DNA of 52,156 nucleotides from Gaiellasilicea sp038324115 (lineage in GTDB: Bacteria; Actinomycetota; Thermoleophilia; Gaiellales; Gaiellaceae): NCBI GenBank assembly GCA_038324115.1, contig JBBQHQ010000004.1, forward strand, positions 1-52,156. Reading direction: 5' to 3'. The translations under genes were made by a program, and so were the position numbers. Each line of letters opens with the position of its first letter. The stretch's first letter is position 1. The notes under the pieces are model-generated. The model made no database searches and was not told where the DNA came from. It worked only from the letters and a program-made list of their open reading frames with translations. This document shows positions 17,464 to 25,368 of the stretch, in pieces.

Positions 17464-17467
17464 GAGA

Positions 17468-17716
17468 GTGGCAGTACGGATCAGGCTCACGCGTGTGGGC
17501 TCGAAGAAGAACCCGATCTACCGGGTCGTCGTCGCCGACTCGCGCAGCCCGCGCGACGGCAAGTTCATCGAGATCATCGGCCGGTACAACCCGCAGACCG
17601 ATCCCTCGACGATCGAGCTCGACGACACGAAGGTGCAGGAGTGGCTGGCGAAGGGCGCGCAGCCGTCGGACGCGGTCTCGAAGCTGATCAAGGCCGCCGG
17701 CAAGTCCGGGGCGTAG
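17468..17716 (+). CDS. rpsP: 30S ribosomal protein S16
   Basis: An 82-residue S16 with the canonical start AVRIRLTRVGSKKNPIYRVV and the GRYNPQTDPS loop. The GTG start lies 4 bases after the ffh stop, preceded by GGTAAGAG. It begins the conserved rpsP-khpA-rimM-trmD-rplS ribosome-assembly block. Its stop overlaps the khpA start. Confidence 0.97.
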   Translation: MAVRIRLTRVGSKKNPIYRVVVADSRSPRDGKFIEIIGRYNPQTDPSTIELDDTKVQEWLAKGAQPSDAVSKLIKAAGKSGA

Positions 17717-17946
17717 TGGCGGAGCTCCTCGAATGGCTCGCGCGGCAGCTGGTCGACGACCCGGACGCCGTGCGCGTCGAGGAGGTCGACGAGGGCGACA
17801 CGGTCTACCTCCAGCTGACCGTCGCGCCGGAGGATCGCGGCAAGGTGATCGGCCGTCAGGGGCGCCTCGCGCGCTCGCTGCGGACGATCGTGCGGGCAAG
17901 CGCCGCCCGCGACCGCCACAGGATCGTGCTCGAGATCGTTGAGTAG
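17716..17946 (+). CDS. khpA: KH-domain RNA-binding protein KhpA
   Basis: A 76-residue single KH domain protein (YlqC family). The RNA-binding loop GKVIGRQGR contains the G-x-x-G signature. KhpA pairs with KhpB/EloR in Gram-positive bacteria and binds many RNAs. The GTG start shares a base with the rpsP TAG stop (TAGTG). The position between rpsP and rimM is conserved. Confidence 0.93.
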   Translation: MAELLEWLARQLVDDPDAVRVEEVDEGDTVYLQLTVAPEDRGKVIGRQGRLARSLRTIVRASAARDRHRIVLEIVE

Positions 17947-18412
17947 CGAGGAACGCGTCGTCGTGGGCCGCGTCGGGCGGCCGCACGGAGTCGACGGCTC
18001 GTTCTTCGTCGAGGAGCCGTCGGAGGCGGAAGGCCGCTTCGTCCGTGGCGCCCGGCTGTGGATCGAGGGTGGCGAAGCCGAGATCGTCGTCTCCAAGCGG
18101 GGCTCGGGCGGCAGGCCGGTGCTGAAGCTCGACCGCCCGGTCACCCGAGGCACGGCCCTCTCGATCCCTCTGGAGGCGCTGCCCGACCCGGAGGAGGACA
18201 CCTACTACGTCTTCCAGCTCGTCGGGCTCGCGGTCGAGGAGGAAGGCGGCCGTTCGCTCGGCGAGGTGGTCGAGGTGCACAACGGCCCGGCCAACGACTC
18301 GCTCGAGCTCGGCTCCGGGCTGCTGCTCCCGCTCGTCGGCACCTGCGTCCTCGACGTCGACCTGGAAGCCCGCCGCATCGTGGTGGCGCAGGGCTTCGCC
18401 GACGACGAGTAA
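17939..18412 (+). CDS. rimM: Ribosome maturation factor RimM
   Basis: A 157-residue RimM that aids 30S head assembly around S19. The N-terminal barrel starts VVVGRVGRPHGVDGSFFV, and the C-terminal PRC-barrel has the expected YYVFQLVGLAV and LGEVVEVHNGPANDSLEL segments. It starts with TTG inside the khpA 3' end (8-base overlap), a common coupling arrangement. trmD follows 12 bases downstream. Confidence 0.93.
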   Translation: MSSEERVVVGRVGRPHGVDGSFFVEEPSEAEGRFVRGARLWIEGGEAEIVVSKRGSGGRPVLKLDRPVTRGTALSIPLEALPDPEEDTYYVFQLVGLAVEEEGGRSLGEVVEVHNGPANDSLELGSGLLLPLVGTCVLDVDLEARRIVVAQGFADDE

Positions 18413-18424
18413 CCTCAGCGGGCT

Positions 18425-19084
18425 TTGCGTCTCGACGTCTTCACCCAGGTCCCGCACGCGTTCGCGTGGATGACCGAGCAGCGGCCGCTCGCCGCCGTGC
18501 TCGGGGACGAGCTCGAGCTGAGTCTGTTCAACTACCGCGACACGACGCCGCTCCGCTCGGGACAGGTGGACGACGATCCCTACGGCGGTGGCGCCGGGAT
18601 GGTGCTGCGTGTGGACGTCGTCGCGGCCGCGTTGGAGGCCGCCTACGCCGGAGAGGCGCCGCACCGCGTGATCGCGCTGACCCCGCAGGGGCGGCCGCTG
18701 ACGCAGGCCGTCGTCGAGGAACTCGCGCAGGAGGAGCACGTGACCTTGCTCTCCTCGCGCTTCGAGGGCTTCGACGAGCGGATCGTCTCCCAGCTCGCCT
18801 CCGACGCGATTTCGATCGGGCCCTATGTCCTCTCGGGTGGCGAGCTGCCCGCGATGGTGCTGCTCGACGCGATCGCACGCCGGCTCCCGGGCGCGCTCGC
18901 CGAGGGCTCCGGCGAGAACGAGAGCTTCTCGGTCGCGCTCGAGGGTGGGCTCGAGTACCCCCACTACACGCGCCCCGCGGAGTTCCGCGGCTGGAGCGTC
19001 CCGGACGTGCTCCTCTCCGGCGATCACGCCCGGATCGAGGAATGGCGCCGCGAGCAGAGCCGGACGAGGAACCTGACTCCTTGA
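18425..19084 (+). CDS. trmD: tRNA (guanine37-N1)-methyltransferase TrmD
   Basis: A 219-residue SPOUT methyltransferase that prevents +1 frameshifting by methylating G37. Knot and active-site motifs are present: DDDPYGGGAGMVLR, SSRFEGFDERI, IGPYVLSGGELPAM and the C-terminal EYPHYTRPAEFRGWSVPDVLLSGDH without its own further extension. It is somewhat shorter than typical TrmD because it ends soon after the EEWRRE helix. The start is TTG, and the TGA overlaps the TTG start of the following signal peptidase. Confidence 0.95.
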   Translation: MRLDVFTQVPHAFAWMTEQRPLAAVLGDELELSLFNYRDTTPLRSGQVDDDPYGGGAGMVLRVDVVAAALEAAYAGEAPHRVIALTPQGRPLTQAVVEELAQEEHVTLLSSRFEGFDERIVSQLASDAISIGPYVLSGGELPAMVLLDAIARRLPGALAEGSGENESFSVALEGGLEYPHYTRPAEFRGWSVPDVLLSGDHARIEEWRREQSRTRNLTP

Positions 19085-19926
19085 GCGACTACTACGCGAC
19101 GCTCGGCGTCCGGCGGGACGCGTCCCATGCGGAGATCGAGGAGGCCTACCACCGTCAGTCGGGCGACACGTGGAGCGAGGAGCGCCAGAGCGAGCTCTCC
19201 ACGGCTTACCGGACGCTCGTCGACCCGGAGCGCCGGACGCGTTACGACCACTGGCTCGACGGTGCGTACGTCCAGCCTGCCGCGCCCGTCCAACCCAGGC
19301 ACGAGTTCCACTCGCGCAACCCAGTCGACCGGCTGACCCGCAACCTGCCGCACGGCTGGCGGGTGACGATCGACTGGGTCGTGACGATCGTCGGCGCGAT
19401 CGCGATCGTGCTCGCGATCAAGGCCTGGGTCGTCAACCCGTACCGGATCCCCAGCTCCTCGATGGAGCCGACCCTGCACTGCGCCCGGCCGGCGAACGGC
19501 TGCGAGGCGCGCTTCTCCGACCGGGTGCTTGCGAACCGGTTCATCTACCACTTCCGTGAGCCGCAGCGCGGCGACATCGTCGTCTTCCAGACCCCGCCCG
19601 CGGCCCAGATCCGCTGCGGCGCGGGCGGGACGTTCGTCAAGCGGCTGGTCGGACTGCCCGGCGAGCGGCTCGAGCTCCGGCCCGAGAAGGGGCTCTCGTT
19701 CGTGTACATCAACGGGAAGCGCCTGCCCGAGCCGTACATCAAGGGCAACCGGCGCGATTCGGGCGGGCCGGAGACGTACACGATCCCGCCCGGGCAGTTC
19801 TTCATGATGGGCGACAACCGTTCCCAGTCGTGCGACTCGCGGGAGTGGGGGACGGTCCCACGCGCCAACCTGATCGGGAAGGTCTTCGCCACGTACTGGC
19901 CGCCGAACCGGATCTCGTTGCGCTAA
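19081..19926 (+). CDS. lepB: Signal peptidase I with N-terminal J-like domain
   Basis: A 281-residue protein. Residues 2-59 look like a DnaJ J-domain (YYATLGVRRDASHAEIEEAY, then LSTAYRTLVDPERRTRYDHWL), but the HPD loop is absent: helix II runs into QSGDTWSEE. A linker, then one membrane helix (about 95-116), precede the peptidase domain. It has the catalytic Ser S127 in PSSSMEPT, Lys K187 in FVKRLVGLPGE, and the GDNRSQSCDSREWG box. It cleaves signal peptides at the outer face of the membrane, so the J-like part should be cytosolic. The TTG start overlaps the trmD stop and has GAGGA ten bases upstream. A longer form from ATG 19042 is possible. Confidence 0.92.
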   Translation: MSDYYATLGVRRDASHAEIEEAYHRQSGDTWSEERQSELSTAYRTLVDPERRTRYDHWLDGAYVQPAAPVQPRHEFHSRNPVDRLTRNLPHGWRVTIDWVVTIVGAIAIVLAIKAWVVNPYRIPSSSMEPTLHCARPANGCEARFSDRVLANRFIYHFREPQRGDIVVFQTPPAAQIRCGAGGTFVKRLVGLPGERLELRPEKGLSFVYINGKRLPEPYIKGNRRDSGGPETYTIPPGQFFMMGDNRSQSCDSREWGTVPRANLIGKVFATYWPPNRISLR

Positions 19927-19959
19927 TATCCACCCCTGGCCCGTCGGGCCGCCCTTTCC

Positions 19960-20589
19960 ATGAGCACGATCATCCAAAGCATCGAGCAGCGCCAGCTGCG
20001 CCACGACGTTCCCCTGTTCAAGGCGGGGGACACCGTCCGCGTGCACTTCCGCGTGATCGAGGGCACCCGCTCCCGGATCCAGGTCTTCGAGGGCGTCGTG
20101 ATCAAGCGCCAGGGCTCCGGCGCGCGCGAGACCTTCACCGTACGGAAGCAGTCGTTCGGGGTCGGCGTCGAGCGGACGTTCCCGGTGCACTCGCCCAAGA
20201 TCGAGAAGATCGAGGTCGCCGCGATCGGCGACGTCAACCGCGCGAAGCTCTACTACCTCCGCGGCAAGGTCGGCAAGAAGGCCCGTATCCGCGAGCTGCG
20301 CCCCGGCGCCGGCAGCACCAAGCTGGCGAAGGCCCAGGCGGCTCACGAGAAGGCGCAGGCGGCCGCTCTGGCCGAGGCGGCAGCGCCCGTCGTGGTCGAC
20401 GAGGCCACGGTGGTCGAGGCGCCGGTCGAGGAGACTCCGGTCGAGGAGGCTGCGCCGGTCGAGGAGACCGCCGTCGTCGAGGAGACCGCACCGGAGGCCG
20501 AGTCGGCCCCGGAGAACGAGAACGAGACCGAGGCCGTGGCGGAGGATGCTCCCGCCGACGAGCCCGGCGAAGACGCACCCAGCGCCTAG
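19960..20589 (+). CDS. rplS: 50S ribosomal protein L19 with long acidic C-terminal tail
   Basis: Residues 1 to about 115 are a standard L19 (FKAGDTVRVHFRVIEG, RIQVFEGVVIKRQG, FPVHSPKIEKIEV). A further 94 residues follow: an Ala/Lys-rich helix (about 118-142), then a disordered acidic tail with repeated VEE/PVEE units (PVEETPVEEAAPVEET). Typical L19 has about 115 residues, so the tail nearly doubles it. The frame is continuous and the stop is followed by rnhB. The tail may be cytosol-facing or a low-complexity extension; its function is unknown. Confidence 0.95.
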   Translation: MSTIIQSIEQRQLRHDVPLFKAGDTVRVHFRVIEGTRSRIQVFEGVVIKRQGSGARETFTVRKQSFGVGVERTFPVHSPKIEKIEVAAIGDVNRAKLYYLRGKVGKKARIRELRPGAGSTKLAKAQAAHEKAQAAALAEAAAPVVVDEATVVEAPVEETPVEEAAPVEETAVVEETAPEAESAPENENETEAVAEDAPADEPGEDAPSA

Positions 20590-20659
20590 CGCGCAAACTG
20601 CGACACATTCGTTTCCCCGCCGTGACGTCGGCGTCCCGCCCCGGGGCTATCCTCGACGC

Positions 20660-21310
20660 GTGGCACGCAGCTCCGGCCAGCGCCTTCTCGCCTACGACCG
20701 CAAGCTCGGCGCGCGCTTCGTCGCGGGCGCGGACGAGGCCGGCCGCGGCTCGCTCGCCGGGCCGCTCGTGGTCGCGGGAGTGCTGCTCGACTTCGACTGC
20801 CTGCGCAACCACCGCGTCCGGTCGCTCGCGAGCCTGAACGACTCGAAGCAGGTCTCGCCGGCGGAGCGCGAGGAGCTCTATCGCGCGGTTGTCGGCTGCG
20901 CGACCCGGATCAGCATCCGGGTCGTCTCCGCGTCCGACATCGACCGCAACGGCCTCCACCGCTCCAATCTCTGGGGGCTGCGCTCGGTGCTCGCCGACCT
21001 CTCTCCGCCTGCCGAGGCGTGCCTCGTGGACGGCTTCAGGCTGGGGCCGACGGCCGTCCCGCACCGCGCCGTCGTGGACGGGGACACCAAGAGCGCCGCG
21101 ATCGCCGCCGCCTCGATCGTCGCGAAGGTGACCCGGGACCGCGCGATGCGCAGGCTCGACGCGCTCTTCCCCCAGTACGGCTTCTCGCGCCACGTGGGCT
21201 ACATCACCCCAGGTCACGCGGCCGCCGTGCGCGCCCACGGGCCCTGCGCTCAGCACCGCCTCTCCTTCCAGGCCCTGTGTTACGGCGAGCCCGAGCCCGC
21301 GGCCGCCTGA
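20660..21310 (+). CDS. rnhB: Ribonuclease HII
   Basis: A 216-residue RNase HII that removes ribonucleotides from DNA and RNA:DNA hybrids. The catalytic motif GADEAGRGSLAGPL sits near residues 21-34, with further acidic residues at VDGFRL and VVDGDTKS, and AAASIVAKVTRDR follows. The GTG at 20660 gives the usual length. An upstream in-frame ATG at 20546 would overlap rplS and add an unrelated N-terminus. The order rplS-rnhB-yraN is conserved. Confidence 0.94.
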   Translation: MARSSGQRLLAYDRKLGARFVAGADEAGRGSLAGPLVVAGVLLDFDCLRNHRVRSLASLNDSKQVSPAEREELYRAVVGCATRISIRVVSASDIDRNGLHRSNLWGLRSVLADLSPPAEACLVDGFRLGPTAVPHRAVVDGDTKSAAIAAASIVAKVTRDRAMRRLDALFPQYGFSRHVGYITPGHAAAVRAHGPCAQHRLSFQALCYGEPEPAAA

Positions 21311-21657
21311 GCACCGCCCGCGAGGGGCGGCGGTTTGAGCGGCTGGTCGAGCGCCACTACCGGCTCCGGGGCTACCGCGTCCTCGGCCGGAACGTCTGGG
21401 CGGGCGGGAACGAGCTCGACCTGATCCTGCGGCGGGGCCGCGCGGTCGTCCTCTGCGAGGTCAAGGGCAAGTCGGGCGACGGCTACGGCCATCCGCTCGA
21501 GATGGTCGGGCCCGAGAAGGTGCGGCGGCTTCGGCGCGCCGGCGAGAGCTGGCTCGCGAGTCATCCCGAGGCGCGGCAGCTCGATCTCCGCTTCGAGGTC
21601 GCAGCCGTCTCGGCGGGCCGCGTCTCGCGCCATCCACTCGAGATCCTGGACGGCTAG
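21277..21657 (+). CDS. yraN: YraN/UPF0102 nuclease-like protein
   Basis: A protein of the YraN/UPF0102 restriction-endonuclease-like fold. The conserved core is RRFERLVERHYRLRGYRVLGRN, GGNELDLILRRG and CEVKGKSGDG, i.e. the E-x-D-x(n)-E-x-K nuclease pattern. The start is unclear. A GTG at 21277 (126 residues, 34-base overlap with rnhB) is the nearest canonical start. The family N-terminus would fit better with CTG at 21307, which overlaps the rnhB TGA. The function is thought to be in recombination or repair, without a firm assay. Confidence 0.85.
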   Translation: MLRRARARGRLSTAREGRRFERLVERHYRLRGYRVLGRNVWAGGNELDLILRRGRAVVLCEVKGKSGDGYGHPLEMVGPEKVRRLRRAGESWLASHPEARQLDLRFEVAAVSAGRVSRHPLEILDG

Positions 21658-21671
21658 CCGACCCGAACGGC

Positions 21672-21833
21672 TAGAATTAGCGGTGCCGGGAGGCACTATC
21701 CCCGAACGGGCGCACTCGTCAGAACGGCTTCGGCCCGGGTGCGCCGGCCACCACCTCCCCCGGGGTGGCGGGAGAAACTTCCGGCTGAATCCCAGGCACC
21801 GTCATTCAGCCGGAAAGGATCACTGAAACCACC
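21672..21833 (+). promoter_or_regulatory. Promoter and structured 5' leader of htpX
   Basis: A -10-like TAGAAT (21672-21677) would start RNA near 21684. Then follow a GTGCC/GGCAC hairpin, a 7-bp GGCGCAC/GTGCGCC stem enclosing a GGC-TTCG-GCC hairpin, a CCACC/GGGTGG hairpin, and a perfect 12-bp stem (21779-21790 with 21804-21815). The last stem's 3' arm abuts the AAGGA ribosome-binding site before the ATG at 21834. This is a leader of about 150 bases that could control htpX translation. I do not recognise it as a known riboswitch class. Confidence 0.5.
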
Positions 21834-22715
21834 ATGTCGATCACCCGCACCAGAATCGGCACCCAGGCTCGGACGCTCGTCATCCTCGCGGGGCTCTTCG
21901 CCCTCCTGATCGGGCTGGGCTACGTCTTCGGCGGCTCGGGCGGCCTCATCCTGTTCGCCGGGATCGCGGTCGTCTTCAACCTCATCATGTTCTTCTTCTC
22001 CGACCGGCTTGCGCTGAAGGCGAGCAAGGCCCGCCCGGTCGACCGGAGCGAGGCGCCGGAGCTCTACCGCGACATCGAGGAGCTGGCCGGGAAGGCCGGG
22101 CTGCCGATGCCGACCGTCCACCTGATCCCCTCGGAGCAGCCGAACGCGTTCGCGACGGGGCGGAACTCGAAGCGCGCCGCCGTGGCGGTGACGGAAGGCC
22201 TCCTCAAGAGCCTCCCGCGCGACCAGGTGCGCGGCGTCCTCGCCCACGAGCTCGCCCACATCAAGAACCGGGACATCCTCGTGACTACCATCGCCGCGAT
22301 GATCGGCGCCGCGATCGCCGCGATCGCGAACATCCTCCAGTTCTCGATGATCTTCGGCGGCCGCAACCGCAGCGACAACCCGCTCGGGATCGTCGGTGTG
22401 CTCGTCGCGGTGATCGTCGCCCCGATGGCGGCGATGATCCTCCAGCTCGCCGTCTCGCGGCAGCGCGAGTACCTCGCCGACGCAACGGGCGCCTCGTTCC
22501 TCGGGGAGGCCCGCCCGCTCGCCGAGGCGCTCGCCAACCTCGAGCGCGGGACGAGCGCCATCCCGATGAACGTGAACCCCGCCACCGAGGCGCTCTACAT
22601 CGCCAATCCGCTCAAGCGGGTCGGGATGGGGGCGCTCTTCTCGACCCACCCGCCGATGGCCGAGCGGATCCGCCGCCTGCGCGCGCTCGACGCCGCGAGC
22701 GGGATCCACTACTAG
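21834..22715 (+). CDS. htpX: Membrane zinc metalloprotease HtpX
   Basis: A 293-residue M48 protease for quality control of membrane proteins. Two N-terminal helices (about 14-32 and 36-55) precede the cytosolic catalytic domain with the zinc motif HELAH (138-142). The third ligand is the Glu of SRQREYLADATGA. Two further hydrophobic segments (about 150-172 and 185-205) lie between them. It is preceded by an unusually structured leader, suggesting stress-dependent or ligand-dependent control. Confidence 0.95.
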   Translation: MSITRTRIGTQARTLVILAGLFALLIGLGYVFGGSGGLILFAGIAVVFNLIMFFFSDRLALKASKARPVDRSEAPELYRDIEELAGKAGLPMPTVHLIPSEQPNAFATGRNSKRAAVAVTEGLLKSLPRDQVRGVLAHELAHIKNRDILVTTIAAMIGAAIAAIANILQFSMIFGGRNRSDNPLGIVGVLVAVIVAPMAAMILQLAVSRQREYLADATGASFLGEARPLAEALANLERGTSAIPMNVNPATEALYIANPLKRVGMGALFSTHPPMAERIRRLRALDAASGIHY

Positions 22716-22757
22716 GCCGGATCGAGGATTCCGCCACGCCCGGGCGAAGACTCGGGC

Positions 22758-23864
22758 GTGGCGACGCAAGAGGCTCTCTATCGCGAGCTCGATCTCGCGC
22801 TCTCCTGGTCCGAGCAGGAGCTGCCCGAGCGGGAGCGGACGAAGCACGTCCACCGGCTGCATCCGTACCTCGGCAAGTTCGTCCCGCAGCTCGTCGAGGC
22901 CCTGCTGACGCGGTACGTCCGTCCGGGCGGGCGGGTGCTCGATCCTTTCGGCGGCTCGGGGACGACGCTCGTCCAGGCGCTCGAGTCGGGGTACGACGCG
23001 GTCGGGGTGGACGTCGCGGCCTTCAACGCGCTTCTGATGCGCGTCAAGACCGCCGACCACGACCTTCCGGCGCTCGAGGAGGACGTGCGAGCCGCGACCG
23101 AGAGGCTCGGGCGCTCACGTGCGGTCCCGCGCGGCTACGTCGCGGAGTGGTTCGCGCCCCAGGCAGCGGCCGAGCTCCTCCACTTCCGCACGGGGATCGC
23201 GGATGCCGCCCATCCCGACGTGCTCCGAGTCGTCCTCGCCCGCGCGGCCCGCTCCGCCCGGCGGACGGCCCACTACGACCTCGACTTCCCCCGTGCACCC
23301 CAGGTGGGCGAGTACTGGTGCCACAAGCACCGGCGCACCTGTCGGCCCGTCGAGACCGCGAACAAGTTCCTCACCCGCTACCTCGCCGACACCTACGCGC
23401 GGATCGCCGCCTTCGCGGAGACTCGCGACCCCTGCCGCGCCGCGGTCGTCCTGCACGGCGACGTCCGCGACGTCGAGCTGGGCGGCCCCTACGACGGCGT
23501 CGTCACTTCGCCGCCTTACCCGGGGCTGATCGACTACCACGAGCAGCACCGCTACGCCTATGAGCTTCTGGGGCTCGACGACCGGCGCGAGCGCGAGGTC
23601 GGCGCTGCCGCCCGCGGGACGAGCAAGGGCGCGCTGGAGGAGTACACCTCCGGGATCGCCCGGGTGCTCGAGCGCGTCGCCGGTGTGCTTCGGCCTGGGG
23701 CGCCGATCTGCATCGTCGTCAACGATCGCCGCGACCTCTATCCCGAGATCCTGCGCCGGTCAGGGCTCGTGCTCGCCGACCGGCTGGAGCGGCACGTCAA
23801 CCGGCGGACGGGGCGGCGCTCGGGCGAGTACTTCGAGTCGATCCTGATCTGCACGCTTCCGTGA
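22758..23864 (+). CDS. Orphan site-specific DNA methyltransferase
   Basis: A 368-residue SAM-dependent DNA amino-methyltransferase. SAM-binding motif DPFGGSGTTLVQAL starts at residue 62, and the catalytic motif TSPPY is at 250-254, so the order is binding motif, long middle region (about 180 residues, likely target recognition), then catalysis. The N-terminal HVHRLHPYLGKFVPQLV block is shared with N4-cytosine/N6-adenine enzymes. The start is GTG. No restriction endonuclease lies nearby, so it is probably solitary and epigenetic or regulatory. The recognition sequence cannot be predicted. Confidence 0.88.
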   Translation: MATQEALYRELDLALSWSEQELPERERTKHVHRLHPYLGKFVPQLVEALLTRYVRPGGRVLDPFGGSGTTLVQALESGYDAVGVDVAAFNALLMRVKTADHDLPALEEDVRAATERLGRSRAVPRGYVAEWFAPQAAAELLHFRTGIADAAHPDVLRVVLARAARSARRTAHYDLDFPRAPQVGEYWCHKHRRTCRPVETANKFLTRYLADTYARIAAFAETRDPCRAAVVLHGDVRDVELGGPYDGVVTSPPYPGLIDYHEQHRYAYELLGLDDRREREVGAAARGTSKGALEEYTSGIARVLERVAGVLRPGAPICIVVNDRRDLYPEILRRSGLVLADRLERHVNRRTGRRSGEYFESILICTLP

Positions 23865-23910
23865 CGAAGGCGTAGCTCTCTCGGCACACGTCGCGGCCTA
23901 GCGTGGGAGA

Positions 23911-25368
23911 GTGCTCGCCCGCTCGGTCACCCACGCGCTCGTCGGCCTGGAGCCACGCCGCGTCGAGGTGGAGGCCCACCTGGAGAAGGGCGTTCCCTCG
24001 TTCGCGATCGTCGGGCTCGCGGACAAAGCATGCTCGGAGGCGAAGCACCGCGTGCGGAGCGGGATCGCCTCGGCCCTGCTCGAATGGCCGCTCGACCGGC
24101 GGATCACGGTGAACCTCGCTCCGGCGGGGCTGCGCAAGGAAGGCTCCGGCTTCGACCTCTCGATCGCGCTCGCAGTCCTGGCGGCGTCGCGGCAGATCCC
24201 GTCGGAGCGGCTTGCCGAGCACGCCGCCGTCGGCGAGCTCGCACTCGACGGCCGGATTCGGCCCGTCCGCGGCGCCTTCGCCGTAGCGGAGGGCGCGCGC
24301 TCGATCGGCCTCGACCTGATCCTCTGTGCGCCGGAGTCGGCGGCGGAGGCCGCGCTGGCGGGCGTGGAGCCGATCCCCGTCCGGCATCTCGCCGAGGCCG
24401 TCGCCTATCTCCGTGGAGAGTTGCGGCCGCCCCCGGTCGAGCCGCCCGAGGAGGGCGCCGAGCCGGATCTACCTGATCTCGCCGACGTACGGGGCCAGGA
24501 GCGGGCGCGTCGAGCCCTGGAGCTTGCCGCGGCGGGCGGGCACAACCTGCTCCTGGCGGGGCCGCCGGGAACGGGGAAGACGATGCTGGGCCGCCGCCTC
24601 CCGGGGATCCTGCCCCCGCTGACGCCGCGCGAGGCGCTGGAGGTGACCCGGATCCACTCGGTCGCGGGCCTGCTCGCGCCGGAGCGGCCGCTGGTTCGCC
24701 GGCCGCCCTTCCGCGCCCCGCATCACAGCGCGTCGACCGCGGCGATCGTCGGCGGCGGGCCTGGGCCGCGGCCCGGCGAGGCGAGCCTCGCGCATAACGG
24801 GGTGCTCCTCCTCGACGAGCTCCCCGAGTTCCAGCGCCCGACCCTGGAGGCGCTCCGGCAGCCGCTCGAGGACGGGGTCGTCGCGATCGCCCGCGCAGCG
24901 GGGCAGGCGCTCTTCCCGGCGCGGTTCCAGCTGGTCGCGACGATGAACCTGTGCCCGTGTGCCGGCAGGGGAGACCCTGCCGCAGAGTGCTCCTGCTCCC
25001 CGCAGCGGCTGGCCGCGTTCCGCGACAAGCTCTCGCGCGCCCTCCTCGACCGGTTCGACCTCGTGGTCACCGTGCCGCGCCCTCGGGCCGAGGAGCTGGC
25101 GGCGGGGCCGTCCGAGGGGTCTCAGGCGGTGCGGACGCGCGTCTGCGCCGCGCGCGAGCAGCTCCGGACGCAGGCGCCGCGGCGGACGGCGGCCGCGGAC
25201 GAGCTCCTTTCGCGCGCGGTCGAGCGGCTGCCGCTCTCCGGACGCGGCCGGGCGCGGGTGGCCCGCGTGGCACGGACAGCCGCGGCCCTGGCGGGCTCAG
25301 GCTCGGTCGAGCCCGAGCACGTCGCAGAGGCGCTCGCCTACCGCTCCCCGAAGGAGCTGGCGGCGTGA
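23911..25368 (+). CDS. comM: YifB/ComM family Mg-chelatase-like AAA+ ATPase
   Basis: A 485-residue AAA+ protein. A ChlI-like N-terminal domain (GLADKACSEAKHRVRSGI, NLAPAGLRKEGSGFDLSIAL) precedes Walker A GPPGTGKT, Walker B LLLDELPEF, and a cysteine-bearing insert (MNLCPCAGRGDPAAECSCS). ComM is a hexameric helicase that promotes branch migration during natural transformation. The neighbouring dprA, joined by a GTGA overlap, supports a role in DNA uptake and recombination. The start is GTG. Confidence 0.93.
   Translation: MLARSVTHALVGLEPRRVEVEAHLEKGVPSFAIVGLADKACSEAKHRVRSGIASALLEWPLDRRITVNLAPAGLRKEGSGFDLSIALAVLAASRQIPSERLAEHAAVGELALDGRIRPVRGAFAVAEGARSIGLDLILCAPESAAEAALAGVEPIPVRHLAEAVAYLRGELRPPPVEPPEEGAEPDLPDLADVRGQERARRALELAAAGGHNLLLAGPPGTGKTMLGRRLPGILPPLTPREALEVTRIHSVAGLLAPERPLVRRPPFRAPHHSASTAAIVGGGPGPRPGEASLAHNGVLLLDELPEFQRPTLEALRQPLEDGVVAIARAAGQALFPARFQLVATMNLCPCAGRGDPAAECSCSPQRLAAFRDKLSRALLDRFDLVVTVPRPRAEELAAGPSEGSQAVRTRVCAAREQLRTQAPRRTAAADELLSRAVERLPLSGRGRARVARVARTAAALAGSGSVEPEHVAEALAYRSPKELAA

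Noticed and set aside
21658..21833. Known riboswitch class before htpX
   Set aside because: I could not match the leader to the consensus of a known riboswitch from memory, so it is listed only as a structured leader.
22758..23864. Complete restriction-modification system
   Set aside because: No nuclease or specificity gene is adjacent; neighbours are htpX and yifB. It is treated as an orphan methyltransferase.
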